64,000 bases of DNA from Bacteroidales bacterium (GCA_016926235.1 JAFGOZ010000143.1:37075-101074), one strand, 5' to 3'. Shown: positions 54,228 through 63,669, counted from the first letter of the stretch. The notes: a model not told the origin generated them from the sequence alone. Program-made: numbers and translations.

Positions 54228-57053
54228 ATGAATAATATTAATACTCTAAGATTTTCTGTACTGTTCATCTTTCTGTGCGCAATACAGTATATTACTGCTC
54301 AGGATGTAACTATCGACGAGGCACGTCATGTTGCACAAAACCTCATGTATGAAAAAGCAGGTCTACCCCAGGAAAGTTTCCTTGTTAACGAGGAGATTGT
54401 TAGCAAAAATGAAGATCAAACCTGTTATTATACTTTCAACCTTAAAGATAATGGAGGTTTTGTGATCGTCTCAGCCGATAAAAGGGCGTACCCTGTTTTA
54501 GGTTACAGTTTATATGGTAACTCCGGGAAAGGTAACCATTCACCGGCTTTTAATGAGTGGATGCAAATGTATATTTCGCAAATACAAACTGCTCAAAACA
54601 GTAAATTAAAACAGGATGCTGCCACAGCTAAAGAGTGGGAAAAATATCTGACAGAGTTCGCAGAATTTTCACTAGTAAAAACCACCAAAACAATTGCAGG
54701 GCCCTTATTTGGCCCGGATGGAAACGCCAGTTCGATAAGCTATGGACAGGGAGGATACTATAATGACTCCTGTCCCGGCAACTCAGTAGTTGGATGTGTA
54801 GCTACTGCAATGAGCCAGGTTATGGTATACTTCGATCATCCTAATTTTGGTGTTGGCTATAGAACTTATGAACACACGCTTGCAGGAGGCTACCAAAACG
54901 ATTTCGGTACTCTAAGTTCAAGTTTCGGATCGACCAACTATAATGTTGCCTTATTACCACCAAATATAAGCAGTGCTAATGCCGCAGTAGCTCAATTATG
55001 CCACCACGCAGGAATATCTGTTTTAATGGACTACGATCCATCCGGATCAAGTTCTTCTACCGCGGATGCTGCAAGCGCATTGGTAACAAACTGGGATTTT
55101 GATAAAAACCTGGAATACAAATACAAACAATTCCATACCGGAGCAGATGAATGGGAAGGAATGCTTCGCGCAGCTATTGACAGTAGTTTGGCTGTGATAT
55201 ACAGAGGAACAGATAACACAGGTCAGGGTGGCCATGCATGGGTTTGCGATGGTTATGACGATTCAAATAACAGCTTTCATATGAATTGGGGCTGGTATGG
55301 TTCAGATAACGGATATTATCTTTTAACAGCTCTAAATCCCGGTACGTATAATTTTATTAATGATCAGGCTGCAATTTTCGGAATAAAACCTAACACATCG
55401 GATACATTAACTGTGGTTTGGGAAGATTTTGATATGGATGAAAACTACTATTACCTGACTCCCGAATGGGATACTGATGGAGATAATGATGCTCAAACAT
55501 ATGGTGAGTATACAAATGGGTATAACGGCAGCTATGCGAAAATCGGAAATGGTGGAGAAATAGATCAGTGGCTTGTTTCTCCAAAATTAGGTCTCCCAGC
55601 CAGTAGTGAAATCAACTTATCATTATATGCATACAGATTGAACAGTCACAATCAGGGGATTGAAATTTACATTTCTACTACCGGTACGAATGTGGCAACT
55701 GACTTTTCATTAATTGACAGTTACACATTAACAACTTCATGGGCACAATATACTGCTGATCTGTCAGCCTATGCAGGACAAACAGTTTATTTAGGCATTA
55801 AAGGTACAGGAGATGAAAGCAGTGGTTTTTCTTATGTCTTCATAGATAACTTATATCTCTGGGCAATACCAAATGTATTACCGGTTACGCCAGAGGTTAC
55901 TACTCAACCTGTTACATCAATAAAAGCCTATTCTGCTATTGGAAACGGAAATATAACAACAGTGGGTAGTCCAACCCCCACAGCCCACGGTATATGCTGG
56001 AATACTTCAGGCACGCCAACAGTTTCCGACATTTTATCTGATGAAGGTGCTGTAACTGACACTGGAGCTTTTACAAGTTTAATAACCGGCTTAAATCCCG
56101 GGACAACTTACTATGTAAGAGCATATGTTATCAATTCTACAGACACAAGCTATGGAGGTGTAGAATCTTTTACAACTGTAGCCTGTGATATCGATGCTAC
56201 AGCTCATGTTGACAGCATGGTTACATGTTATGGAGAAAACGATGGAGGTGCCTCAGTTACAGCTACGGGAGGAACTACACCATATATTTATTCCTGGTCA
56301 AATTCAGCAACTACGGAATCTGTAACAGGCTTGGCCGCAGGCTGGTATTATATTACAGTATCTGATACCAATGATTGTTTCAGTATTGATTCGGTTGAAA
56401 TAACCGAACCTGATCAAATTATAACAACAGATTCCATAGCTATTTGCAAGGGAGAATACTTTGCAAGACCAAGTGGAGATACACTTTTTAACATCACTTC
56501 TTCTACCGTGGATATATCTGTCTTACCTGCTAATAATGGATGTGACAGTACTATTTCTACAAAAATTCATGTAAAATCTGTCAATGTACATGTTGATGTA
56601 AACGGAAGCACAATAACTGCAAGCAATGGCAGTGCCGATTCTTATCAATGGGTTGATTGCGATGATGACTATTCACCAATAACCGGTGAAACAGATGACA
56701 CTTTCACTGCAACGGACAATGGCAGTTATGCTGTTATCATAGAAGATAACGATTGCATAGATACTTCATCATGTGAGTCAATTGTGATCGAAAGCATTGA
56801 AGATAAAGACAACCTGTTTGCCGGATCTATATGGCCAAATCCTACTACGGGGAAAATAAATATACACCAGAATAAGGATATAACTCCACTGGAAGTATAT
56901 ATTTATGATATTGATGGAAAGGTTATTCTATGGAAAGAATTTACGATTGAAAGATCCGTTTGCACCATTGAATTGCCTGAAGAAAGTGGAATATACCTTT
57001 TAAAACTAATATCGAATTCAAAAACCGCTACTTATAAAGTGATTAAAAAGTAA
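54228..57053 (+). CDS. C10-family (streptopain-type) cysteine protease with T9SS sorting domain
   Basis: 941 residues. Signal peptide (1-24), an Spi_C10-type propeptide (about 25-130: IDEARHVAQNLMYEKAG, GGFVIVSADKRAYPVLGYS), then the C10 peptidase with catalytic C190 (VVGCVATAMSQVM) and H336 (GGHAWVCDGYD). After it: a cleaved-adhesin/choice-of-anchor J domain (about 395-545), an FN3-like domain (about 555-640), a SprB-type repeat (about 645-725), and a type A T9SS C-terminal domain (IWPNPTTGKINIHQN to the end). A secreted, surface-linked proprotease that is activated by removal of its propeptide. Monocistronic. Confidence 0.92.
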   Translation: MNNINTLRFSVLFIFLCAIQYITAQDVTIDEARHVAQNLMYEKAGLPQESFLVNEEIVSKNEDQTCYYTFNLKDNGGFVIVSADKRAYPVLGYSLYGNSGKGNHSPAFNEWMQMYISQIQTAQNSKLKQDAATAKEWEKYLTEFAEFSLVKTTKTIAGPLFGPDGNASSISYGQGGYYNDSCPGNSVVGCVATAMSQVMVYFDHPNFGVGYRTYEHTLAGGYQNDFGTLSSSFGSTNYNVALLPPNISSANAAVAQLCHHAGISVLMDYDPSGSSSSTADAASALVTNWDFDKNLEYKYKQFHTGADEWEGMLRAAIDSSLAVIYRGTDNTGQGGHAWVCDGYDDSNNSFHMNWGWYGSDNGYYLLTALNPGTYNFINDQAAIFGIKPNTSDTLTVVWEDFDMDENYYYLTPEWDTDGDNDAQTYGEYTNGYNGSYAKIGNGGEIDQWLVSPKLGLPASSEINLSLYAYRLNSHNQGIEIYISTTGTNVATDFSLIDSYTLTTSWAQYTADLSAYAGQTVYLGIKGTGDESSGFSYVFIDNLYLWAIPNVLPVTPEVTTQPVTSIKAYSAIGNGNITTVGSPTPTAHGICWNTSGTPTVSDILSDEGAVTDTGAFTSLITGLNPGTTYYVRAYVINSTDTSYGGVESFTTVACDIDATAHVDSMVTCYGENDGGASVTATGGTTPYIYSWSNSATTESVTGLAAGWYYITVSDTNDCFSIDSVEITEPDQIITTDSIAICKGEYFARPSGDTLFNITSSTVDISVLPANNGCDSTISTKIHVKSVNVHVDVNGSTITASNGSADSYQWVDCDDDYSPITGETDDTFTATDNGSYAVIIEDNDCIDTSSCESIVIESIEDKDNLFAGSIWPNPTTGKINIHQNKDITPLEVYIYDIDGKVILWKEFTIERSVCTIELPEESGIYLLKLISNSKTATYKVIKK

Positions 57054-57063
57054 ATTTTAGAAA

Positions 57064-57091
57064 TCAGGAGTCAGGAGACAGGAGTAAGGAG
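57064..57091. repeat. Heptamer array, left copy
   Basis: Four tandem 7-bp units TCAGGAG, TCAGGAG, ACAGGAG, TAAGGAG, starting 11 bases after the C10 protease stop. A similar array in the opposite direction lies at 57588-57615. Confidence 0.7.
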
Positions 57092-57325
57092 CCAGTCGTC
57101 CTGATTCCTATTATATAACACTTTTTGTAAAACATTGATAAACAAACAATAAAAATATTTAGTCATTCTTATTGCGTTTTAATAATTCCGTTGCATATTT
57201 CGTTTGGCATTTCATTGTTATATGTAATTACAACGGTTCTTTTTATACATTATTTGGGCTACTAAACTTTCGTACCTGCGGCATTGTCATTTAATATTGC
57301 ACTACATTTTAATAGCGAGCGAACG

Positions 57326-57451
57326 GCCTGATATAATCTTTATTACAAAACAAGCAAACTGTTTTTTATCAGGCATTGGAAGCATCCCACGAGTCCCGTC
57401 TGCTGAACTATATGAAAGAGGATGGCCTTTCATCGGGACGGCTTGGGATGC
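57326..57451. repeat. Nested palindromic element
   Basis: Several stems lie close together: GCCTGATA (57326-57333) with TATCAGGC (57367-57374). Then GCATCCCA (57382-57389) with TGGGATGC (57444-57451) encloses GTCCCG (57393-57398)/CGGGAC (57434-57439), which in turn encloses ATGAAAG (57412-57418)/CTTTCAT (57427-57433). The mixture of helices and internal loops suggests an RNA structure or REP-like dispersed repeat. An open frame at 57297-57479 here looks like a by-product, not a gene. Confidence 0.55.
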
Positions 57452-57509
57452 GCGGAAAAACAGGTTGCGTAGATTTTGATTGAAAATTATATTGAGCCTT
57501 GATCTTTTG

Positions 57510-57535
57510 TTTCTTTTGGATTAAGCCAAAAGAAA
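57510..57535. repeat. Perfect 10-bp hairpin
   Basis: TTTCTTTTGG-ATTAAG-CCAAAAGAAA. This kind of hairpin recurs between genes in many Bacteroidota as I recall it; here it lies inside the repeat-rich gap and could serve as a terminator. Confidence 0.6.
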
Positions 57536-57587
57536 AATTAATAGAATGTTATATTGCTTTGTAATATTGCTCTGCAATCGGGAAACT

Positions 57588-57615
57588 GACTTCTGGATTC
57601 TGGCTCCTGGCTCCT
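57588..57615. repeat. Heptamer array, right copy (inverted)
   Basis: GACTTCT, GGATTCT, GGCTCCT, GGCTCCT: four 7-bp units related to those at 57064-57091 but in reverse-complement sense, so the two arrays flank the palindromic region as inverted copies. It runs into the stop codon of the SDR gene. Confidence 0.6.
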
Positions 57616-58330
57616 AAATATTATGATCATCCGGCAAAATCATCAACCGCGGAATGCGAATATGATCCGGTTGCTTTAATATGTACACTACCTGGTTGGC
57701 AACATCCTCAGGCTGCAAGGGTTCTTTAATATCCATCAGCTTACTCGGGTGCTCCTCCCAGTCGTTGTGCAATTCAGTCATAACCAGCCCGGGCTGAATA
57801 TTGGAGATTTTAATCTTTGTGCCGGTAAGTTCCATGCGCAATGCTTCTGAAAGGCCTTCAATGGCATATTTGGTACCACCATAAGCTCCTGCAGTAGCCC
57901 TGACTTTTGTGCCCATCACACTGGATATATTTATAACATGACCTGAGCCTTGTTTTTTGAACTGTTTCAGAAAAGTATAGATCAATCTGTATGCTGCTTC
58001 AACGTTGATCCTTACCATACCTGCTATTTTCTCAATATCCACGTCTTCAATAGCACCTACATGAATATTACCTGCATTATTTAACAGGATGTCACAGCGC
58101 CCAAAGGTATCAAGTGCTGCCTGTAATAACTGGTTTGGCACCTCCGGTTTAATAATATCAGCAGAAATAGCGAATCCATTAATCTGATGCGCAAGATCCT
58201 TTATCTGTTCTTCCCTGCGGGCAGTAACCAGACATTTCACACCTTCTTTTGCTAATGTTTCAGCCACAGCTTTACCGATACCACTACTGGCACCGGTTAT
58301 TACTGCTACCTTATCTTTTAATTTTGACAT
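57614..58330 (-). CDS. Short-chain dehydrogenase/reductase
   Basis: 238 residues, classical SDR. Cofactor loop TGASSGIG (12-19), NNAG (84-87), catalytic S136/S137 region and YGGTK with Y150 and K154. R38-R39 after strand 2 suggests NADP(H). The substrate is unknown; the closest broad type is the YdfG-like serine/3-hydroxy acid dehydrogenase group. It lies 12 bases downstream of the thioredoxin reductase gene and is co-transcribed with it, so both may use or supply NADPH. Confidence 0.92.
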   Translation of the reverse strand: MSKLKDKVAVITGASSGIGKAVAETLAKEGVKCLVTARREEQIKDLAHQINGFAISADIIKPEVPNQLLQAALDTFGRCDILLNNAGNIHVGAIEDVDIEKIAGMVRINVEAAYRLIYTFLKQFKKQGSGHVINISSVMGTKVRATAGAYGGTKYAIEGLSEALRMELTGTKIKISNIQPGLVMTELHNDWEEHPSKLMDIKEPLQPEDVANQVVYILKQPDHIRIPRLMILPDDHNI

Positions 58331-58342
58331 TGACAGATTTAA

Positions 58343-59341
58343 TTAGTGGCTTCCCAACTCCCCCAAATACCTTTCGGCATCCAACGCAGCACGACACCCG
58401 GTTCCTGCTGCCGTAACGGCCTGACGATACTGGCTATCCATTACATCGCCACAGGCAAAAACACCGGAAACATTTGTTTTAGCTGTATCAGGTTTGGTTT
58501 TTATGTAACCTACTTCGTCCGTCTCAAGGTATGGTTTAAATATCTCTGAGTTGGGTGTATGACCAATAGCCAGGAAAAACCCGTCAATATCCAGTTTGTA
58601 AGTTTCACCTTTGGCAGTATTCTCAACTATTACACCATTCACCACCTGGTCGCCAACCACCTCTTTTGTCACGTGTTCGTATAATACCTCTAAATTTGGA
58701 GTTTTTTCTACTCTTTCAATCATAATTTTGGAAGCACGCATAAATGGTTTCCTTATTATAAGGTAAACTTTTGAGCAAAGGTTGGCCAGATAGGTAGCTT
58801 CCTCAGCGGCAGAGTCGCCTCCCCCAACCACAGCAACTACTTTGCCACGATAGAAAAATCCATCACAGGTGGCACAGGCAGACACTCCCGAACCTTTGAA
58901 TTTTTCTTCACTCTCAAGACCAAGATATTTAGCTGTCGCTCCTGTGGCAATAATTACGGCATCCGCTTCGATGGTTTTATCATCATCAATGACGACTTTA
59001 TGCGGCTTACCTGAGAAATCAACAGATGTGGCCAGCCCATAACGTATATCCGTTCCAAAACGCTCTGCCTGTTTGCGAAAATCCATCATCATCTCGGTTC
59101 CATTGATACCTTCAGGGTATCCGGGGAAATTCTCAACATCATTGGTTGTGGTAAGCTGACCTCCGGGCTGTAATCCTTCATAAAGCACAGGGCTGAGATT
59201 TGCACGTGCAGCATAAATAGCTGCAGTATATCCTGCCGGGCCTGATCCTATAATTAAACACTTTACTTTTTCAACATTGCCACTTGTTTTTGGCTTATCT
59301 TTATTATCCTCCGAAAGGTTCATTGATGAAAATAATCCCAT
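58343..59341 (-). CDS. trxB: Thioredoxin reductase
   Basis: 332 residues. FAD-binding GSGPAGYTAAIYAARA (33-48), redox-active CATC (C156, C159) in SACATCDGFFYRG, NADPH-binding VVGGGDSAAEEATYLA, and the C-terminal FACGDVMDSQYRQAVTAAGTG in two parts. Has a roughly 24-residue polar N-terminal extension before the usual start. It reduces thioredoxin with NADPH in the cytoplasm. First gene of a two-gene unit with the SDR. Confidence 0.95.
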   Translation of the reverse strand: MGLFSSMNLSEDNKDKPKTSGNVEKVKCLIIGSGPAGYTAAIYAARANLSPVLYEGLQPGGQLTTTNDVENFPGYPEGINGTEMMMDFRKQAERFGTDIRYGLATSVDFSGKPHKVVIDDDKTIEADAVIIATGATAKYLGLESEEKFKGSGVSACATCDGFFYRGKVVAVVGGGDSAAEEATYLANLCSKVYLIIRKPFMRASKIMIERVEKTPNLEVLYEHVTKEVVGDQVVNGVIVENTAKGETYKLDIDGFFLAIGHTPNSEIFKPYLETDEVGYIKTKPDTAKTNVSGVFACGDVMDSQYRQAVTAAGTGCRAALDAERYLGELGSH

Positions 59342-59461
59342 AGCTTTTTCATTTAATTTTGAGACATAAAAATATAAATATTAGAGACAATGTACAACGT
59401 AAAATGTTCATCAGTAAAATTATCTTAAAAGGTTTGGATTATCAATTATATTGTTGAGATA

Positions 59462-60505
59462 CTAACTCTCCTCCTTGTAATAGATCTTATAAAACTTACG
59501 GCCGTTTTCATCAATACCCTGCTCAATTAAATTACGGTTTCCATGTATGTAAATGTGAAAATTACGGTCGAGCTTTAACACACTTTTAAATACTCTGGCT
59601 TGTTTCTTAACCGCCTGCGGGGATATATCAAAGCGATCCGAAAGTTCTACCTCATTATCCATGCGAAAGGAGCTGTCAAAATCCCTGAAGGAATCTATCA
59701 CATTATTATCCTGAAAGACTTCCTTTTCAAAATCGTTTTTTTCGAACTGCTCATGGGTTTTAAAATATTGAACAGACCGGTTTAACATATCAATCTGATC
59801 TGCTTTGGTGACTTCGAAAGTATCAGGCAACTTTTCGGTTACAAACCGTTTGGCAATACCCAGGAACTGATTGGTTTGCTGAAATTCATTATTAATGATC
59901 AGGACATTCAGAAAATCATCCTTCCAGTACTGCGCTTCATATCCTTTATTTGTATTGTCAACAATCGTTATTATATATCCATTTTGCTTCTCTGTATTAA
60001 AGATCACGCATCCTTTGTCAAGTTTATTGATATTAATCCCTTCCCTTTGTTCAATATCGAATCCGTCCTTACCCTGTTCCACTGCCAGGTAGGTAACCTT
60101 GTTCTCTGACTTAAACAGGCCCACGGCATCCATCGTCTCACCATCATAAGTGCAATCCTTAAAATACACTACATAAAACTCACCTCCTTTTATTTGGGGA
60201 TGCACGCTTTGGTTATACAGATATTTTGCCAGGCTTACTGAATTCTCAGGCAGGCTTTCAGGATCGTTAAAAATGCCGGAGACGAAGGAATACACTTCAT
60301 TCAGGTCCAGGTTGCTGTCATGATAAAAGTGGTATAATTCTTCTGACTTAAATGCTGAAAGGAAATAGTGAGTAAGCAGATCCTTTAATTCATCATCTGT
60401 TGTGGTTTCCTCTCTGGCTAAATAATAGTTCTCTTCTGCGGCTTTGTTTCCGACCTTGTGAATTATAAGTCTATCCAATACTGATTCTTCAAACGTGAAT
60501 TTCAT
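59462..60505 (-). CDS. 37-kDa nucleoid-associated protein (NdpA/YejK family)
   Basis: 347 residues from Met at 60505 (MKFTFEESVLDRLIIHKVGN), chosen over 60562 because it begins the family's conserved region. Features of the NdpA family: KSEELYHFYHDSNLDLNEVY, GGEFYVVYFKDCTYDGETMD, FLGIAKRFVTE, and the C-terminal IDENGRKFYKIYYKEE. Cytoplasmic DNA-associated protein of unclear role. The upstream 614 bp (60506-61119) hold no intact gene, only the debris listed separately. Confidence 0.9.
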   Translation of the reverse strand: MKFTFEESVLDRLIIHKVGNKAAEENYYLAREETTTDDELKDLLTHYFLSAFKSEELYHFYHDSNLDLNEVYSFVSGIFNDPESLPENSVSLAKYLYNQSVHPQIKGGEFYVVYFKDCTYDGETMDAVGLFKSENKVTYLAVEQGKDGFDIEQREGININKLDKGCVIFNTEKQNGYIITIVDNTNKGYEAQYWKDDFLNVLIINNEFQQTNQFLGIAKRFVTEKLPDTFEVTKADQIDMLNRSVQYFKTHEQFEKNDFEKEVFQDNNVIDSFRDFDSSFRMDNEVELSDRFDISPQAVKKQARVFKSVLKLDRNFHIYIHGNRNLIEQGIDENGRKFYKIYYKEES

Positions 60506-60695
60506 GTTTGTTATTTTAAAATTTATCATGGAAATACATGATTCAAAAATAACTTTTTGCATCCATTTTGGATAATCAAAAAGCGTTTAAAAATTATTTT
60601 TCAGCAAATTGTAAGATATAGCTAGAGTTTGCACATTAGTCTTTAGACTTTTTTCAGAACTAGTCAGAGCTCAGCAAGGCTAATCCATATTCCTG

Positions 60696-60845
60696 TTGGC
60701 CCCGAAAGATCGTGTAACCAAAAATAAGCCAGTAAAAGTTACAAGGGGCTACTCAATTAACCCAGTTACAGAAGATAAGGTGACTGTATTCCCAAAATAT
60801 GATAGTATAAAGTCAACTAAAAAAAGCTTCTGGAGTAAAAAATAA
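60696..60845 (+). pseudogene. C-terminal gene fragment
   Basis: An open frame of 49 codons ending at TAA 60843-60845 reads like true protein (PKDRVTKNKPVKVTRGYSIN, then KYDSIKSTKKSFWSKK) with a basic C-terminus. No ATG and no upstream continuation: a TAA precedes it. Likely the remains of a degraded gene; family not recognised. Confidence 0.35.
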
Positions 60846-60941
60846 CATTTGCTAACTACCTGAAAGTTTAAAAAATAGCTGATTTTTTTTGTTAAAAGCA
60901 AATATAAAAATTACATTTGAGATAAGGTATAAGGGTTAGTG

Positions 60942-61109
60942 ATGGAAAGAGTATTAAGTAATTCAAAAAAATATAACCGATAGAAAACAGTTGAAATAAA
61001 AGAGTATAAAAAAAGTGATGACATTGCAGAATTTAAGACTATGCTTTCACGGCTGATGTTGTATACTCTTATAAGAATAATTACGGATACTAAAAACTAT
61101 CTTTCTTAA
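60942..61109 (+). pseudogene. Possible broken small gene with an internal stop
   Basis: ATG at 60942 opens 13 codons (MERVLSNSKKYNR), then TAG, then a further 41 in-frame codons (EIKEYKKSDDIAEFKTMLSR onward, ending YLS) to TAA at 61107-61109. It directly precedes the propeller lipoprotein. It may be debris like the neighbouring fragment. Confidence 0.25.
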
Positions 61110-61119
61110 AAAGAAGAAT

Positions 61120-62442
61120 ATGATAAATAAAAGAAAATCCATATGTTATTTATTGATTTCATCAATATTTATTTGTAATCTTTTCAATTCCTGTAAAAAA
61201 GATGAAAAGGAACAGGCACCAGATCCTGATGCCTTAAATGCTGATTTATTGTCTATAGAAATGGTAACTGATTATGGAAATATCAATTTCCATATATCAG
61301 ATGATACTTTGTATTACGACACTGTTGAATACGAAGTGGGAAGTATTATGCTAATACCCATTTCTGCTATATCTGAAGCAAGTATTAAAATTAATGGGAA
61401 ATCATGTGATTGTGGTGAATCATCACAACCAATAAATTTAAGAATTGGAGAAAATGATATTAAAATACAAGTAACATCAAAAGACGGTTCCTCTGAAAAG
61501 AATTATATACTTAAGATAATAAGAAAAGAATGCCATCTTGTTTTTGTTGATGCATTCTCTTTTGGAAATCGGTTACAATCAATTTCAATATCACCAGATG
61601 GGAATTATGCTTATGTTATAGGTTTTTATATTGATGAAATTCTTGGAACTGAAATTTCATTGTTTGCCAGAGATACTTCCACAGGCTCTCTTAGTTTTGT
61701 TACGAAGTATCTTATTTCAAATATAACAGCCGTTTCAAGTTCGATATCACCAGACGGGAATTATTTATACCTTACTGATCAAGGTGATAATGAAGGAGTA
61801 GTATGGTTTAAAAGGGACCTATTAGATGGTTCTATTTCTTATATTGATCGGTACAACATTATGAATTCTGGAAGTAATCATTACATCGTCAATTCAGTTG
61901 TTGTATCACCAGAAGGTAATAATATATATGTTTCTACTCATCAAACTAATGCAGTACTATTATTTACAAGAGACAATTCTACTGGTTCTATTTCTTATGT
62001 TAATGAATATCCAATAACTAATCCTACATCATCAATTGCAGTATCACCAGATGGTAATTACGTTTATGTTCTTGTATGCGAAGCAATTGAAATACATAAA
62101 AGAAACTTCACTACCGGATCACTTACATATATTGTCAAGTTTTCAGATGAAGAAATATTTTTAAATTCCTCTGTTAGTTCAATAGCAGTATCACCTAATG
62201 GAAATTATGTATATGTTTCAGCATTTATTTCTGGTGCAATTATTTGGTTTAAACCTAATCCATCTTCCGGTTCTCTTTCTTATGAAAGTATGCTAACAAA
62301 TGAAAATATTTTAGATGGGGTCAATTCCGTAGCCATTTCACCAGATGCTAATTATATATATGTTGTTTCTTTTTGTCCTGGGCCAGTAGAGAATTATGGT
62401 ACTTGTTTAGGTAAAGTTGCATATTTTAGAATAAACAAGTAA
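61120..62442 (+). CDS. Lipoprotein with cadherin-like sandwich and beta-propeller
   Basis: 440 residues. Lipobox LFNSC (Cys25) and a charged linker, then a cadherin-like beta-sandwich domain (about 45-140: DTVEYEVGSIMLIPISAISE, LRIGENDIKIQVTSKDGSSE). A propeller of about six to seven blades follows, marked by repeated SPDGNYVYV-type segments (SISPDGNYAYVIG, SVVVSPEGNNIYVS, SIAVSPDGNYVYVLV, SIAVSPNGNYVYVSA), of the lactonase/3-carboxymuconate-cyclase-like type. Surface or periplasmic; ligand unknown. Stand-alone gene. Confidence 0.85.
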   Translation: MINKRKSICYLLISSIFICNLFNSCKKDEKEQAPDPDALNADLLSIEMVTDYGNINFHISDDTLYYDTVEYEVGSIMLIPISAISEASIKINGKSCDCGESSQPINLRIGENDIKIQVTSKDGSSEKNYILKIIRKECHLVFVDAFSFGNRLQSISISPDGNYAYVIGFYIDEILGTEISLFARDTSTGSLSFVTKYLISNITAVSSSISPDGNYLYLTDQGDNEGVVWFKRDLLDGSISYIDRYNIMNSGSNHYIVNSVVVSPEGNNIYVSTHQTNAVLLFTRDNSTGSISYVNEYPITNPTSSIAVSPDGNYVYVLVCEAIEIHKRNFTTGSLTYIVKFSDEEIFLNSSVSSIAVSPNGNYVYVSAFISGAIIWFKPNPSSGSLSYESMLTNENILDGVNSVAISPDANYIYVVSFCPGPVENYGTCLGKVAYFRINK

Positions 62443-62584
62443 ATGATTGATTTGAATCTCATAAAAATATTCTTTATTTGAACTGTAAGACAATACTACA
62501 CAACAGTGTATAAAAATAATAGTGGGACAGTAGAAATTTTAAAGGACTTTAGCCCCCCTGCTAAAAAGGACGTCCCCCCAGCTT

Positions 62585-62691
62585 GGCTGGATTTGTAATC
62601 CAGCCTTTACCCCCCCAGCTGGCCCAGATATGCGCACCGCCAGCGCCAATTTATAATCGGTGTAATCACACACATTTGATTTATAATCAAA
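62585..62691. repeat. Cluster of ATT-TRT-AAT hairpins
   Basis: Three hairpins share the loop core ATT-T(G/A)T-AAT but have different stems: GGCTGGATT/AATCCAGCC (62585-62605, 9 bp perfect), one around CCAATTTATAATCGG (62643-62663, with one mismatch and wobble pairs), and TTTGATT/AATCAAA (62675-62691, 7 bp perfect). Different stems around the same core suggest a repeat family kept by base-pairing. No gene is supported in the whole 62443-62997 gap. Confidence 0.5.
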
Positions 62692-62997
62692 ATGCACTTG
62701 CCCTACGAACCACAAAACCCAAAAACACTTTCATCCATTTTTGTTTTCATACTGCCAAAAATCCCTCCAAACGAAACAACCACCTCAATTATTGCCCCAA
62801 AATATTATGAACAAAATACAAATCGTTATATGTTATTTATTTCAAAGTATATAGAAGTTTACTTTGTAGTCATTTTGTTGAAAAAATGCTTCCTAAGCAG
62901 TTGGCCCATGGGCATAGTATGTTTTTTTGTTTTATTATTACACCTGTCCTGCCCGGACTTTTTCTCATAACTTAAGTTAAACTAATACCATAACATC

Positions 62998-63669
62998 ATG
63001 GCAAGATTATTAAATTCAAATGATTCACCAGGTCGTTGTTTAAACAATGTAAGAAGACACCAACGCTTAATTAAACGAGTAGTAAATGATGAGGAACTCA
63101 TCAAAAACATCCAAACAGAGTATAATACCCTGGAACAAAAAATGAATGTGGCCGAGGAGAAGGAAATGCTGCGTGAGAATGCGGACGATGACCTTCTTTT
63201 AGCCGACCGTAACCTTGACGATACCCTGCGTACTGTTTTTGAAAAATGCAAGCAGTATGACCGCGACCATATAGGCGAAAGGGTATTGATATCCGTATTC
63301 CCGGATGAAACCTTTGGCGACATTGTACGCCTGCCCTTTGTAAAGGAAGTGCTTGAAGTGGAAAGTATTATCACACGCATTGAAGGGCTTGGCACCGGCC
63401 ATGCACTTGTAAGCCTGGGACAGGATATACGCACCAAAGCTAATGCATGTAATGAAGCCATTAAGGCTGTTGATAGTGCCATACGCGATACAAAGATGGC
63501 CGAAGCCGAAGTGGATATAGCCAAAGAAGCCCTTATACGCAAGTATGAGAGCAACTACCTGGATGCCCGTAAAAAATACGGGCGTATTACAGCTGATAAG
63601 CTGTTTCCACGTATGTATAACAGTAAAACAATGCAGGAAATTGAGGACGGTATAGAAGATGCCGCTTAA
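62998..63669 (+). CDS. Coiled-coil protein of unknown function
   Basis: 223 residues, predicted to be nearly all helical and highly charged, with long heptad-like stretches (EELIKNIQTEYNTLEQKMNV, AEEKEMLRENADDDLLLADR and DSAIRDTKMAEAEVDIAKEA). No signal peptide or membrane segment. It is visibly richer in G+C at third positions than its neighbours, which may mean later acquisition or high expression. No family recognised. A strong terminator and a tandem repeat array follow. Confidence 0.75.
   Translation: MARLLNSNDSPGRCLNNVRRHQRLIKRVVNDEELIKNIQTEYNTLEQKMNVAEEKEMLRENADDDLLLADRNLDDTLRTVFEKCKQYDRDHIGERVLISVFPDETFGDIVRLPFVKEVLEVESIITRIEGLGTGHALVSLGQDIRTKANACNEAIKAVDSAIRDTKMAEAEVDIAKEALIRKYESNYLDARKKYGRITADKLFPRMYNSKTMQEIEDGIEDAA

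Noticed and set aside
57297..57479. A 60-codon + strand open frame
   Set aside because: It lies across nested palindromes and its translation has no protein-like pattern; explained by the repeat structure.
62692..62970. A 92-codon + strand open frame before the coiled-coil gene
   Set aside because: It begins inside a hairpin repeat, has no recognisable motif and its hydrophobic tail looks like a by-product of AT-rich sequence.
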